A DNA stretch of 64,000 nucleotides from assembly GCF_008629685.1 (NCBI RefSeq), contig NZ_VWSF01000010.1, positions 1-64,000 on the forward strand, given 5' to 3'. Both the position numbers and the translations under genes were made by a program. Source of the DNA: Adhaeribacter rhizoryzae (GTDB lineage: Bacteria; Bacteroidota; Bacteroidia; Cytophagales; Hymenobacteraceae). Position 1 is the stretch's first letter. Every line of letters starts with the position of its first letter. Under the pieces are notes generated by a model. That model was not told the origin of the DNA, did not search any database, and worked only from the letters and a program-made list of their open reading frames with translations. This document shows, piece after piece, positions 18,691-27,924 of the stretch.

Positions 18691-20064
18691 ATGAGTAAAG
18701 ATAAACCCGCTATTCCGAAAGGAACCCGTGATTTTAATCCGCAGGTGGTGGTAAAACGAAATTATATTTTTTCGACCATCCGGAAGACCTTTGAAAAATT
18801 TGGCTACCAGCCGCTGGAAACACCCGCTATGGAAAATTTATCGGTATTAACCGGTAAATACGGCGAAGAAGGCGACCAGCTTATTTTTAAAATATTAAAC
18901 TCCGGCGATTACTTAGCTAAAACCGCTGTTACTGATTTTGAGCAAGGCAGCAAAAGTATGCTGCGTAAAATTTCAGAAAAAGCACTTCGCTACGATTTAA
19001 CGGTGCCGTTTGCCCGCTTTGTGGTGATGAACCGGAACGAAATTACTTTTCCGTTTAAGCGTTATCAAATTCAGCCGGTTTGGCGCGCCGACCGTCCGCA
19101 ACGCGGCCGTTACCGTGAGTTTTACCAGTGCGATGCCGATGTGGTAGGTACCAAATCGTTGCTCTGCGAAGCCGAAATTGTGCTGATGATTGATGAAGTA
19201 CTGAGTAACTTAGGCATTACCGATTTTTCTATAAAAATAAACCACCGGGGCATTCTGGCCGGCATTGCCGAAGCAATCGGGCAAAAAGGCCGGGAAGTTG
19301 AAATTTGCGTAGCCATAGATAAGCTCGACAAAATTGGCCAGGAAGGCGTAAATAAAGAATTATCTGAACGGGGTGTTAGTGATGATTCAATTGCCGCGCT
19401 GCAACCTATTCTTAACCTTAAAGGTGATAGTAACACCTTAATCAGCAGCTTAGATAATATTTTAGAAAATTCCGCTGAAGGTAAACGAGGCTTGGATGAG
19501 ATAAAAGAGGTATTCAAATATTTATCTAGTTTCCAGGTAAAAAATGCTGCGCTCAATTTAGATATTGCATTAGCTAGAGGCCTCTCCTATTATACTGGTT
19601 GTATTTTTGAGGTTAAGGTAAATAACGCAACCATGGGCAGCATTAGCGGCGGTGGCCGTTACGACAACTTAACCGGCATGTTTGGCTTACCAGATGTATC
19701 GGGCGTAGGATTTTCGTTTGGTGTGGATCGGATTTACGATGTGATGGAAGAATTAAACTTGTTCCAGGCTTCCAACCAAACCATTACGCAATTATTAATC
19801 AGTAACTTCGATAAAGCATCGGAAGAATATTCGCTGCCGCTGTTGCAGCAGTTCCGGAATGCCGGTATTGCCACCGAATTATACCCCGAGGCAGCCAAAC
19901 TTAAAAAACAAATGACCTACGCCGACCAGAAGAAAATTCCTTTTGTGTTGCTGGTAGGCTCCGAAGAAATGCAAACCGGCTTGCTGCAACTGAAAAATAT
20001 GCAGACCGGCGAGCAAATGGCAGTTGTTGCCGAAGGTGTAATTGCCAAACTCCTGGAGATTTAA
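18691..20064 (+). CDS. hisS: histidine--tRNA ligase
   Basis: Class II histidyl-tRNA synthetase (457 aa). Motif 1 region KGTRDFNP, motif 2 PVWRADRPQRGRYREFYQCD, the histidine-binding ARGLSYYTG and GGGRYDNL, and motif 3 GVGFSFGVDRIYD are all present. The C-terminal anticodon-binding domain spans roughly residues 360-457. Length is normal. The next gene begins 2 bp after the stop, so hisS heads a short operon with the lyase-like protein and a secreted CHU_C protein. Confidence 0.97.
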   Translation: MSKDKPAIPKGTRDFNPQVVVKRNYIFSTIRKTFEKFGYQPLETPAMENLSVLTGKYGEEGDQLIFKILNSGDYLAKTAVTDFEQGSKSMLRKISEKALRYDLTVPFARFVVMNRNEITFPFKRYQIQPVWRADRPQRGRYREFYQCDADVVGTKSLLCEAEIVLMIDEVLSNLGITDFSIKINHRGILAGIAEAIGQKGREVEICVAIDKLDKIGQEGVNKELSERGVSDDSIAALQPILNLKGDSNTLISSLDNILENSAEGKRGLDEIKEVFKYLSSFQVKNAALNLDIALARGLSYYTGCIFEVKVNNATMGSISGGGRYDNLTGMFGLPDVSGVGFSFGVDRIYDVMEELNLFQASNQTITQLLISNFDKASEEYSLPLLQQFRNAGIATELYPEAAKLKKQMTYADQKKIPFVLLVGSEEMQTGLLQLKNMQTGEQMAVVAEGVIAKLLEI

Positions 20065-20066
20065 AT

Positions 20067-21233
20067 ATGGCCTACAATCTGACTGCCGAACCCCTTGCAT
20101 TGGAGGACCTGGAGAATATTTATCGCGAAAAATCTTTAATACAGATTTCGCCGGACCTTCTGGAAAAACTAAACAATATCAACACCCCAATAAATAAAAC
20201 CAACAGCGCTACTGCCGAAGCATTTTTAGCGGCGCATGGTCTAAGCTTCGGACCGGCCGTACCGGAGGAAGTAATCAGGCTGGCTTTGGTGCTGCAATTA
20301 AGTACGCTCCTGTTGCCGGCAAATCTTCCGGTGCAATCCGAAACCATACAAAGGCTCTTAGCTTTTTACAACCGCGAAGTGTGGCCGGTAGTGCACGAAC
20401 AAGGTTTACCGGCTAGTCAGTTAACGCAATTAGGTTTGCCGTTGCTGGGTTTGGGCAAAGTTAGTTTCCAGGGTTACGAGCTGAACGCCGCCGATGTAAT
20501 GGATATTTTTAGCTGGCAACCGCTTTCGTTGTCTGCCTCCGAAATAAGCAACTTCACCAGCCAAAACACTTTTACTTACGCTTACCTGCTGAACAATTTA
20601 TTTCGCCTGGCGCCCGTATTAAACTGGCTGGAATATTTAATTGGGGTATTCGACGGAATATCTTCGGACCAACCCGCCTCTTTACCCGCCGATTCGAAAA
20701 TATTAGATGATAATTTCGAAAATACGCGCACAATAATTCAGCAGAACTACGCCCTCCCTCCTGATAAACAAGATTTACACCAGGTGCGTGATGCCGTTAT
20801 AGATTTATTACAAAAGCTCATTACCGTAACCACGGCGCTTACCGATTTAACTGCCGAAACTTACGACAACCTGGTTGCTACCTCCGAACCACCAGCTACT
20901 TCTAGTTTTGCTTTGGCTTCGGATTTGGTACAATCGCTGCAAAAACAACTTAAACTTACCGGCATTAATCCTACGGATACCATTATTTTAACCAAGGACA
21001 TGCGGATGCTGCACCAGGCATTATCTGAAGCCATCAACCTAACCGAGCAAATTATTGCCCTTGCTTTCTGGTCGGTAAGCCAAGTTGGTAAAGTTTTTAG
21101 TTTAACCCCCGGAAATTTAACTTTAAGCGCATATTACCATTCGGCTTTCTTCGTTCCTAAAGAGGCGGTATCAAACCAGCTACATAAAATAATCGATTTT
21201 ACCCGGTTAACAACCCCAGCTCCTGTAACTTGA
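20067..21233 (+). CDS. degenerate aromatic amino acid (histidine) ammonia-lyase-like protein
   Basis: A 388-aa protein resembling the HAL/PAL family but shortened from the usual ~500. Matching blocks are LQRLLAFYNREVWPVVHEQG (roughly residues 91-110), LGLPLLGLGKVSFQGYELNA and HQVRDAVIDLLQKLITV, which align with family segments around the MIO loop and the PQVHGAVRDAL helix. The MIO-forming Ala-Ser-Gly is not intact (ASQLTQLG instead of ASGDLAPLAH), and the YGVNTGFG catalytic-tyrosine loop is absent. Ammonia-lyase activity is therefore unlikely. It starts 2 bp after hisS and its stop overlaps the next start (TTGA). The real role is unknown; family assignment is by eye. Confidence 0.65.
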   Translation: MAYNLTAEPLALEDLENIYREKSLIQISPDLLEKLNNINTPINKTNSATAEAFLAAHGLSFGPAVPEEVIRLALVLQLSTLLLPANLPVQSETIQRLLAFYNREVWPVVHEQGLPASQLTQLGLPLLGLGKVSFQGYELNAADVMDIFSWQPLSLSASEISNFTSQNTFTYAYLLNNLFRLAPVLNWLEYLIGVFDGISSDQPASLPADSKILDDNFENTRTIIQQNYALPPDKQDLHQVRDAVIDLLQKLITVTTALTDLTAETYDNLVATSEPPATSSFALASDLVQSLQKQLKLTGINPTDTIILTKDMRMLHQALSEAINLTEQIIALAFWSVSQVGKVFSLTPGNLTLSAYYHSAFFVPKEAVSNQLHKIIDFTRLTTPAPVT

Positions 21234-23140
21234 AAAAGTTAGCTTTTTTGGTATTTCTGCTCAGTTGGTCCCCTTTATTATGGGCGCAGGTTAGTTCCTG
21301 TCCCGATCAGTTTAAGGCATATAATGCAAGCGGCCAGGAAGTAACCCAGTTTTGCGTCGGTCAGCCCATCCGGTTTAAATCGTGTTTGCCCAATACCCAA
21401 CCCGACAAAGAATATTACGATTTCGATAAAGGCAATGGGGTTTCTTTTTCTACGGATACCACTAAAATATTTACTTATAACCAACCCGGCACTTACACTG
21501 TAACTCAGTTAATTAACACCGGGCAAATTAGTCAGAAAGAAAGAACTTTTGTGGTGGTAAATACGCCGCCGCCGGTATTTACCGTAATCGCCTGTGCCCA
21601 AAACCAAGTGCGGGTTAAAATTACCGATACCAACTACAATAATTTTCTGGTTGATTTTGGCGATGGCACCAAGCAGAATCTGAACCGCGGCGCTTCTGCT
21701 ACCCATCAATACAGCGCGGGTGCGCCGTTAAAAGTAATTGTAACGGCTTCTTATACCGGCGCTACCTGTTCCCGCCAGACCGAAACAACGGTGCAGCCCC
21801 TGCCCGCACCTACCGCCCCGGTGCTGGATAATATCCGGATTACTACCCCAGGCACCGCCGGCACATTGGTTTTAAGCATCAAAAACCTGCAACCCGCATA
21901 TTACTACATTCTGGAACGGGTAGTTGGCGCCAGCACTACCTTAATTGATACCTTGAAAAATCCGGCCAACGCTACTCAAAGCTACAACATCAACAATATT
22001 AATACAGCCACTCCAGCTTGTTTCCGGTTACGCACCACGGATAAATGTGGCAGTAATTTAAACGTTACGCTGGCCAATATTTGTAGTCAGCCTTTAACCG
22101 CAACGCCAGGCAATAACCAGGTAGTATTAACGTGGCCTTTTTACCGCGAAGCCGGTAACCTGGAGAATTATTTATTATACCGGAACGGCACGCTGTTGCA
22201 AACCCTACCCGCCAATATTACTACTTACACCGATAACAATGTGGTTTGCGGCACAAATTACTGCTACCAACTTACGGCAGCCTTAAAAAATAATTATAGT
22301 TCGGTTTCCAACGAAGCTTGTGCGGCCGTAACCACCACCAATGCGTTGCAACCGGGCACCTTAAGCAGCACGTTTACCCCCAACAACCAGGTAGCATTAA
22401 CCTTTAAACCCGGCAACAGCAATCAACCTAAAATTATTACTTACCAAAAAAGCCAGCAAAATTCGCCGTTTACCACCTTCGCTACTTCGGATAAAACTAT
22501 TTTAACCGATGCAAATGCCGGCACCAATAGTGGCCAGCTTTGTTACCAGGCTTTTTTTGAAGATAACTGCGGCAAAACTTCTGCGGCCAGCAATACCACC
22601 TGCCCCGCTATTTTAGCAGCAACCTTAAACCCTAACGGTACCTTAAACCTGAACTGGACCAATTATTTGGGTATGCCCGGTGCGCCGCAGTACGTGTTGG
22701 AACGGGTAGCTGCCAACGGCACGGTACTAAGCAGCACACCCGTTACCGGCAATACTTTCAGCCAGAAGATAAATACCGCCGAGCAACAGCAATATTTCCG
22801 GATAAAAGCAACCATTGGCAACCAAGCCGAAATATCCTTCTCGAATACTGTGCTTGTGCAGCTGGAAAGTAAATTTTCATTGCCAACCGCTTTTTCGCCG
22901 AACGGCGATAACTTAAACGACCGTTTTGAAGTGAAAGGCCAAGTTTACGGTAACTTCCGGCTGCAAATATTAAACCGCTGGGGTCAGATTATTTTCGATA
23001 GCTCGAATCAGCAAAATGGCTGGGACGGCAAAATTAAAGGACAAGATGCACCCGTAGGCGTTTACGTTTATTCTTTATCGGCTACCGATAGCACGGGCAA
23101 AAATATTACCCAAACCGGTACCCTTACGTTAGTACGGTAA
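21230..23140 (+). CDS. secreted protein with PKD-like, fibronectin-like and gliding-motility C-terminal (CHU_C) domains
   Basis: A 636-aa exported protein. It has a signal peptide (residues 1-20, ending LLWAQ), a PKD-like fold at ~25-190 (YDFDKGNGVSFS, FLVDFGDGTKQNL), several fibronectin-like modules to ~540, and a CHU_C domain at 555-636 (LPTAFSPNGDNLNDRFEV...ILNRWGQIIFDS...GWDGK...VGVYVYSL). CHU_C is a type-B sorting signal for the type IX secretion system, so the protein is probably on the cell surface or released. The start is TTG, overlapping the preceding TGA stop. Partner and function are unknown. Confidence 0.88.
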   Translation: MKKLAFLVFLLSWSPLLWAQVSSCPDQFKAYNASGQEVTQFCVGQPIRFKSCLPNTQPDKEYYDFDKGNGVSFSTDTTKIFTYNQPGTYTVTQLINTGQISQKERTFVVVNTPPPVFTVIACAQNQVRVKITDTNYNNFLVDFGDGTKQNLNRGASATHQYSAGAPLKVIVTASYTGATCSRQTETTVQPLPAPTAPVLDNIRITTPGTAGTLVLSIKNLQPAYYYILERVVGASTTLIDTLKNPANATQSYNINNINTATPACFRLRTTDKCGSNLNVTLANICSQPLTATPGNNQVVLTWPFYREAGNLENYLLYRNGTLLQTLPANITTYTDNNVVCGTNYCYQLTAALKNNYSSVSNEACAAVTTTNALQPGTLSSTFTPNNQVALTFKPGNSNQPKIITYQKSQQNSPFTTFATSDKTILTDANAGTNSGQLCYQAFFEDNCGKTSAASNTTCPAILAATLNPNGTLNLNWTNYLGMPGAPQYVLERVAANGTVLSSTPVTGNTFSQKINTAEQQQYFRIKATIGNQAEISFSNTVLVQLESKFSLPTAFSPNGDNLNDRFEVKGQVYGNFRLQILNRWGQIIFDSSNQQNGWDGKIKGQDAPVGVYVYSLSATDSTGKNITQTGTLTLVR

Positions 23141-23159
23141 GCAAGCGCCTGTTTTTATT

Positions 23160-23190
23160 TTTGGTGAATAAGATGCCTTGCTTAATTTTG
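23160..23190 (+). promoter_or_regulatory. ybaB promoter
   Basis: TTTG at 23160-23163, a 19-base spacer and TAATTTTG at 23183-23190 give an exact Bacteroidota promoter. The start of transcription would be near 23196, inside the longest possible ybaB frame, which argues for the downstream ATG at 23217. Confidence 0.7.
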
Positions 23191-23216
23191 TATTTTATAA
23201 TTTAAAGAAGAGCTTT

Positions 23217-23552
23217 ATGTTTGATATGTTTAGCATGATGGGCAAGCTGAAAGAAGTGCAGTCCAAGATGAAGGAAGCCCAGGATAACTTGCAGTTTATA
23301 ACGGTTACCGCCGAATCGGGCGCCGGCTTGGTAAAAGCCAAAGTAAATGGCCAGCGCAAGCTCATCAGCCTGGAAATAGATGATTCCCTTCTAAATAAAG
23401 ATGATAAAGAAATGATTTCGGATTTGGTGGTGGCTGCTGTAAACAAAGCTATGGACGAAGCCGGCGAAAAAGCCAAAGACGAAATGAAACGCCAAACTGA
23501 AGGTTTGCTGCCAAATATTCCGGGGTTAGACTTAAATAATCTTGGTTTCTGA
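23217..23552 (+). CDS. ybaB: YbaB/EbfC family nucleoid-associated protein
   Basis: A small DNA-binding protein (111 aa from this start) that forms tweezer-like dimers on DNA and often accompanies recombination genes. The pattern MMGKLKEVQSKMKEAQ, the ESGAGLVKAKVNGQRKL block and the C-terminal acidic/basic helix fit the family. A start 39 bp upstream is open, but the promoter at 23160-23190 would begin transcription after it and the extra residues do not match the family, so Met at 23217 is chosen. The end overlaps the next gene by 11 bases. Confidence 0.9.
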   Translation: MFDMFSMMGKLKEVQSKMKEAQDNLQFITVTAESGAGLVKAKVNGQRKLISLEIDDSLLNKDDKEMISDLVVAAVNKAMDEAGEKAKDEMKRQTEGLLPNIPGLDLNNLGF

Positions 23553-24594
23553 TTCGGCCTCGCGTGTTGCTATTGTTATTTTAAACTGGAACGGCCAGAA
23601 ATTTCTCCAGCAGTTTCTACCGGTAGTTATTGCGCATTCGCCGGGTTGCCAGGTGGTAGTAGCCGATAATGCCTCTTCCGATAATTCTATTTTATTTTTG
23701 CAGAAAGAATTTCCGGAGGTACGGTTAATATTAAATTCGGAAAACCTAGGCTTTTGCGAAGGCTATAACCGGGCTATGCGGCAAGTAAAAGCCCAATATT
23801 ATGTGCTGCTAAATTCAGATGTTGAGGTAACGCCCAACTGGCTGCAGCCCATAATTACCTTAATGGATGCAGATACCAATATTGCCGCCTGTCAGCCCAA
23901 AATAAAATCGTACGCTAAACGCCAATATTTTGAATATGCCGGAGCCGCCGGTGGCTTAATAGATTACCTGGGTTACCCTTTTTGCCGGGGCCGCATTTTC
24001 GAAAGCATTGAAGAAGACCACGGCCAGTACAACGATACCAGGCCAATATTTTGGGCAACCGGGGCTTGTTTGTTTATAAGAGCGGAAGCTTACTGGCAAG
24101 CCCAGGGTCTGGAACCGGCTTTTTTTGCCCACATGGAAGAAATAGATTTGTGCTGGCGGCTACAATTAATGGGCTACAAAATAATGTATTGCGGCCATAG
24201 CGAAATATTCCACGTAGGCGGCGGTACCTTACCCAAAAACAGTCCGCGCAAAACATATTTAAATTTCCGGAACGGGTTGGCTTTGTTGTACAAAAATATT
24301 GGGCCGGATAATTTGTACAAAATATTACTTACCCGAATTGTGCTGGACTGGGTAGCTGCTATTAAGTTTTTTCTGACGGGATATCGCCAGGATGCAGCAG
24401 CCGTTTTCCGGGCGCACTGGCACTTGTGGCAAAACCGCAAATATTGGCAAAAAAGACGCGCGCAAACTTCCCACGAGCATAAGATTTGCCCGGAACTGAT
24501 ATACCCCAGAAGTTTGGTTGGCGAATATTTTATTAATAACCGAAGAGTTTATCCGCAGTTAAACATCCCAAACCGTGCTGCGTTGCCGGCGTAG
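23542..24594 (+). CDS. glycosyltransferase family 2
   Basis: A 350-aa GT-A inverting glycosyltransferase of the rhamnosyltransferase-like group. Visible are the N-terminal VAIVILNWNG, VVVADNASSDNS, the metal-binding LLNSDVEVTP motif, and a C-terminal acceptor region EEIDLCWRLQLMGY. A membrane-associated helix occurs near residue 265. No ATG precedes the conserved start, so the TTG at 23542 inside the ybaB end is used. It is isolated from the large glycan loci. Donor and acceptor are unknown. Confidence 0.88.
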   Translation: MVSDSASRVAIVILNWNGQKFLQQFLPVVIAHSPGCQVVVADNASSDNSILFLQKEFPEVRLILNSENLGFCEGYNRAMRQVKAQYYVLLNSDVEVTPNWLQPIITLMDADTNIAACQPKIKSYAKRQYFEYAGAAGGLIDYLGYPFCRGRIFESIEEDHGQYNDTRPIFWATGACLFIRAEAYWQAQGLEPAFFAHMEEIDLCWRLQLMGYKIMYCGHSEIFHVGGGTLPKNSPRKTYLNFRNGLALLYKNIGPDNLYKILLTRIVLDWVAAIKFFLTGYRQDAAAVFRAHWHLWQNRKYWQKRRAQTSHEHKICPELIYPRSLVGEYFINNRRVYPQLNIPNRAALPA

Positions 24595-24777
24595 GCATTT
24601 GCGAATATTCATCCAGAAAGCCAGCATTAAATAAATAATTACCGGCGAACCAAATGTTAGAAAAGACAGGTAAATAAAAGAAAAACGGATACTGCTGGTA
24701 GCAAAACCTAGTTTTTCACCGATTTTTGTGCAGACGCCAAAAGCTTGGGACTCCAGGAAGTATTGTAAACGTTCCAT
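24559..24777 (-). CDS. PspC domain protein
   Basis: A 72-aa PspC-domain membrane protein with the typical AFGVCTKIGEKLGFATSSIR start and one hydrophobic segment (about 30-55). PspC proteins act in envelope-stress signalling in proteobacteria; in Bacteroidota the small stand-alone forms have no assigned role. It is convergent with the GT2 gene and overlaps its 3' end by 36 bp. Confidence 0.8.
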   Translation of the reverse strand: MERLQYFLESQAFGVCTKIGEKLGFATSSIRFSFIYLSFLTFGSPVIIYLMLAFWMNIRKCLRRQRSTVWDV

Positions 24778-24909
24778 ACGGTGTAAAAATAATAGTTAAT
24801 AAAATACAAATGCCAATTAAAAACCGGTATAACTTTAAAATGCCAATTGGTAATTTAATTAATTAAACCAGAACCTGTGCCCCGTATACGATATTTTTTT
24901 AAACTGGAT

Positions 24910-26691
24910 ATGAAATTACGCTTAGTATATTTTTCTTCTTTGTCGCTTATTTGCAGTGTTTTATTATCGGGTTGTACGCTTTCGCGCCTGGTTAAATTAA
25001 GCAAAAAACAACAGGTAACCGTTATTCCGCACCAACTGGAGGTAAGCGGCGATAATATTTTGTTTGAGGTGAAAGCCCAGGTGCCGCTAAAAATGGTGCA
25101 GAAAAAAGCTGTTTACGGCCTGGAACTTACTTATAAATACGGCGAGGCGCAGGAAGATGCGGTTGGCCGAATTGCTTTTACGCCCGGCGAATTTGTATAC
25201 GAAAACGATCGGCCAACGATTACGCGGCAGTTTTCCATCCCGTATACTCCCGAGAAAAACCCCGGCCAGTTACTGATGCAAGGCGTAGCTTCAAATAAAA
25301 AGCGGCACGAAAAGCGGACTTCTAAGCAGGAATTAGCCAAAGGCCTGATTACAACTTCTAAATTGGTGGCCCGCAACAACGAAGTAACTTATGAGTTAGA
25401 TAACTTCGAACCCGAAAAAGAAAGCTTCAACACCTTAACTTTCTACTTCGATAAAGGCCAAACGGCGCTTCGGGATTTTTTAGGAACGAACGTAAGCGTG
25501 CTGAACGATTTTATTGAAGCAAATTATAAAACAGAATCCATAGAAATAATTGCGGGCACCTCACCCGAAAAAGAAGAATTGCAAAAGCCCCGATTGGCGG
25601 CGCAACGGGTGCAGGTATTACAAAGATTCTACAAGCATAAACTGGATGTAAGCGATTATGTAAATAATACCAAAGCCATTACGTTTAAACCTACTCCGCT
25701 CCGGCAAAGCTGGGATTCTTTTATTAAAAAGGTAAAATCTTCGGCCCTCCCGAAAGAAGAAGTAGATAAAATATTGGCCATTGTAAACGGCGAAGGTAGT
25801 TTTTTGGAGAAAGAAGAAAAACTGCAACAACTGGAATCGTACGAATACCTGGAACTTTATGTGTACCCTGTTCTGCGGTTTGCCGAAGTAAAAATTGCCT
25901 ACAGCCCAGTTCTAAAAAAGAATTACGAAATATACCTGCTCTCTAAAAAAATAGTAGAAAAAGCAGCCGATAAAAGTGTACTTACCGACCAAGAACTTCG
26001 GTATGCCGCTACCCTCACCCCTTTACTAGCCGAGAAACAAAAAATATACGAAGCGGCTATCCGCACCACCGACCATTGGCAAGCCTACCATAATTTAGGA
26101 GTAGTATATTTATTAATGGCGAAGCAGGAGCACCGGCCGCAACTTAAAAATGAGTTGTTAAAAAAATCGGCGCAAAACTTAATATATGCAAGCCACCGCA
26201 ATCCGGCTGCCCGTACTTTTTACCACGCGGCTTCTGCGCATCATTTGCGAGGTAATGCCTTGGAAGCGTTACAGGCCTACGATTATGCCATTAAATTAGG
26301 CGGCAATAAAGAAATCCTGGAAAAAGTTTTTGCTGATAAAGCTGCGCTGGAAATAGAAATCGGGCAAATAGACGATGCCCTCACTAGCCTTCGTTTTGCC
26401 GGCACCACCTACCAAAACTACATTAACAAAGGACTCTGCTACATGCTGAAAGAAAATTACGACGATTCGCCGAAGTTTTACGAAGAAGCTTTAAAGTTAA
26501 AGCCCAACGATGCCCTGGCTTATTATAGTTTGGCCATTATTGCTGCCCGGGTTAAAGACGAGAACTTAATGGCGGCTCACCTGAAACGGGCCGTACAAGC
26601 CGATAAATCTTTTGTGCAACGCGCCATTAATGATCTGGAGTTTCGCCCTTACCTAAAAAAAGATTATTTTCAGGCAGCATTAAAAAGATAA
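24910..26691 (+). CDS. lipoprotein with OmpA-like segment and TPR repeats
   Basis: From the ATG at 24910 (593 aa) the protein begins with a lipoprotein signal ending LLSGC (Cys22). An upstream GTG at 24877 would add 11 residues and bury the signal, so it is rejected. Residues ~185-290 resemble a divergent OmpA-like peptidoglycan-binding fold (FYFDKGQTALRDF, LAAQRVQVLQRFY). Residues ~380-590 are TPR-like (NLGVVYLLMAK, YDYAIKLGG, YYEEALKLKP-type repeats). It probably sits on the outer membrane, periplasmic face, as an assembly scaffold. Specific function is not recognised. Confidence 0.75.
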   Translation: MKLRLVYFSSLSLICSVLLSGCTLSRLVKLSKKQQVTVIPHQLEVSGDNILFEVKAQVPLKMVQKKAVYGLELTYKYGEAQEDAVGRIAFTPGEFVYENDRPTITRQFSIPYTPEKNPGQLLMQGVASNKKRHEKRTSKQELAKGLITTSKLVARNNEVTYELDNFEPEKESFNTLTFYFDKGQTALRDFLGTNVSVLNDFIEANYKTESIEIIAGTSPEKEELQKPRLAAQRVQVLQRFYKHKLDVSDYVNNTKAITFKPTPLRQSWDSFIKKVKSSALPKEEVDKILAIVNGEGSFLEKEEKLQQLESYEYLELYVYPVLRFAEVKIAYSPVLKKNYEIYLLSKKIVEKAADKSVLTDQELRYAATLTPLLAEKQKIYEAAIRTTDHWQAYHNLGVVYLLMAKQEHRPQLKNELLKKSAQNLIYASHRNPAARTFYHAASAHHLRGNALEALQAYDYAIKLGGNKEILEKVFADKAALEIEIGQIDDALTSLRFAGTTYQNYINKGLCYMLKENYDDSPKFYEEALKLKPNDALAYYSLAIIAARVKDENLMAAHLKRAVQADKSFVQRAINDLEFRPYLKKDYFQAALKR

Positions 26692-26779
26692 GTTTTATAA
26701 ACAAGCTTAAGAAAAAGTATTACTTAAACTTTCAGCGGAATTTCTAAGGAAAAAGGCTATTTATTTACATTTTTCATTT

Positions 26780-26787
26780 TAACTTTG
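26780..26787 (+). promoter_or_regulatory. possible pdhB promoter
   Basis: TAACTTTG at 26780-26787 matches the TAnnTTTG -7 element and would give a leader of about 55 nt before the ATG. The -33 position has no clear TTG, so this is a half-match. Confidence 0.4.
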
Positions 26788-26849
26788 AACACAAATGAAA
26801 AATGAGCTAGCCTATTAAGCTGCAAATATTTATTCGTTAACACATAAAC

Positions 26850-27830
26850 ATGCGAACTATACAATTTAGAGAAGCCCTGCGCGAAGCCATGTCGGAAGAA
26901 ATGCGTCGGGATCAGCGGGTATTCCTGATGGGTGAAGAAGTGGCCGAATATAATGGTGCCTACAAAGTAAGCCAGGGTATGCTGGATGAATTTGGTGCCG
27001 AACGGATAATTGATACGCCCATTGCCGAGTTAGGCTTTGCGGGTATTGGGGTTGGTGCCGCCATGAACGGCCTGCGCCCTATTATCGAGTTCATGACTTT
27101 TAACTTCTCGCTGGTAGCAATTGACCAGGTTATCAACTCTGCGGCAAAAATAATGTCCATGTCTGGTGGCCAGTACATGGCACCCATGGTATTCCGGGGT
27201 CCAACTGGTAGCGCCGGTATGTTATCGTCGCAGCACTCGCAAAACTTCGAGAATTGGTATGCGAATTGCCCTGGTTTAAAAGTGATAGTTCCCAGCAATC
27301 CGTACGATGCAAAAGGTTTATTAAAATCAGCTATTCGCGATGAAGATCCGGTTATTTTTATGGAATCGGAGCAAATGTACGGCGATAAAGGCGAAGTGCC
27401 GGAAGAAGAATATACGATTCCGATTGGCGTGGCCGATGTAAAACGCCCCGGTAAAGATGTTACCATTGTTTCTTTTGGTAAAATCATGAAAGTGGTGCTG
27501 GCTGCCGCCGAACAACTCGAAAAAGAAAATATTTCGTGCGAAGTAATCGACTTGCGCACCGTTCGTCCGATTGACTACAAAACCGTTTTGGAATCGGTAA
27601 AGAAAACCAATCGCCTGGTGGTAGTAGAAGAAGCCTGGCCTTTAGCCTCTATTTCTTCTGAGATTGCCTTTAACGTACAGCATAATGCCTTCGATTACCT
27701 GGATGCGCCGGTAAAACGCGTTACCTGCCGCGATGTACCTTTGCCTTACGCACCTACCTTAATTGAAGCTTCGTTGCCTAATGTAGAGAGAACGGTAAAT
27801 GCTGTAAAAGCAGTAATGTATAAAAAGTAG
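26850..27830 (+). CDS. pdhB: pyruvate dehydrogenase E1 component, beta subunit
   Basis: E1-beta (326 aa) of the pyruvate (or branched-chain 2-oxoacid) dehydrogenase complex, which works with E1-alpha and thiamine diphosphate to decarboxylate pyruvate. Family markers are [57 protein letters not shown] and the C-terminal [14 protein letters not shown]. Length is standard. The alpha subunit and E2/E3 are not in the window, so E1-beta is encoded separately. A palindromic terminator follows. Confidence 0.94.
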   Translation: MRTIQFREALREAMSEEMRRDQRVFLMGEEVAEYNGAYKVSQGMLDEFGAERIIDTPIAELGFAGIGVGAAMNGLRPIIEFMTFNFSLVAIDQVINSAAKIMSMSGGQYMAPMVFRGPTGSAGMLSSQHSQNFENWYANCPGLKVIVPSNPYDAKGLLKSAIRDEDPVIFMESEQMYGDKGEVPEEEYTIPIGVADVKRPGKDVTIVSFGKIMKVVLAAAEQLEKENISCEVIDLRTVRPIDYKTVLESVKKTNRLVVVEEAWPLASISSEIAFNVQHNAFDYLDAPVKRVTCRDVPLPYAPTLIEASLPNVERTVNAVKAVMYKK

Positions 27831-27857
27831 AATATTATTATCTGATTATTTTCTCTT

Positions 27858-27900
27858 ATAACATAAAAGGCTTCTGAAATTCAGAAGCCTTTTATGTTAT
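27858..27900. terminator. bidirectional terminator between convergent pdhB and the sugar transferase
   Basis: A 21-bp perfect inverted repeat with a single central base. The AAAAGG/CCTTTT core supplies a T tract on both strands. It sits 28 bp after pdhB and 25 bp after the stop of the minus-strand sugar transferase, so it can end both transcripts. Confidence 0.85.
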
Positions 27901-27924
27901 CGGCTGTTGTAGATTTTTAGATTA

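Noticed and set aside
26960-27559. 199-aa antisense frame across pdhB
   Set aside because: It runs opposite to a well-conserved E1-beta gene and has no recognisable domains; a mirror of its codon pattern.
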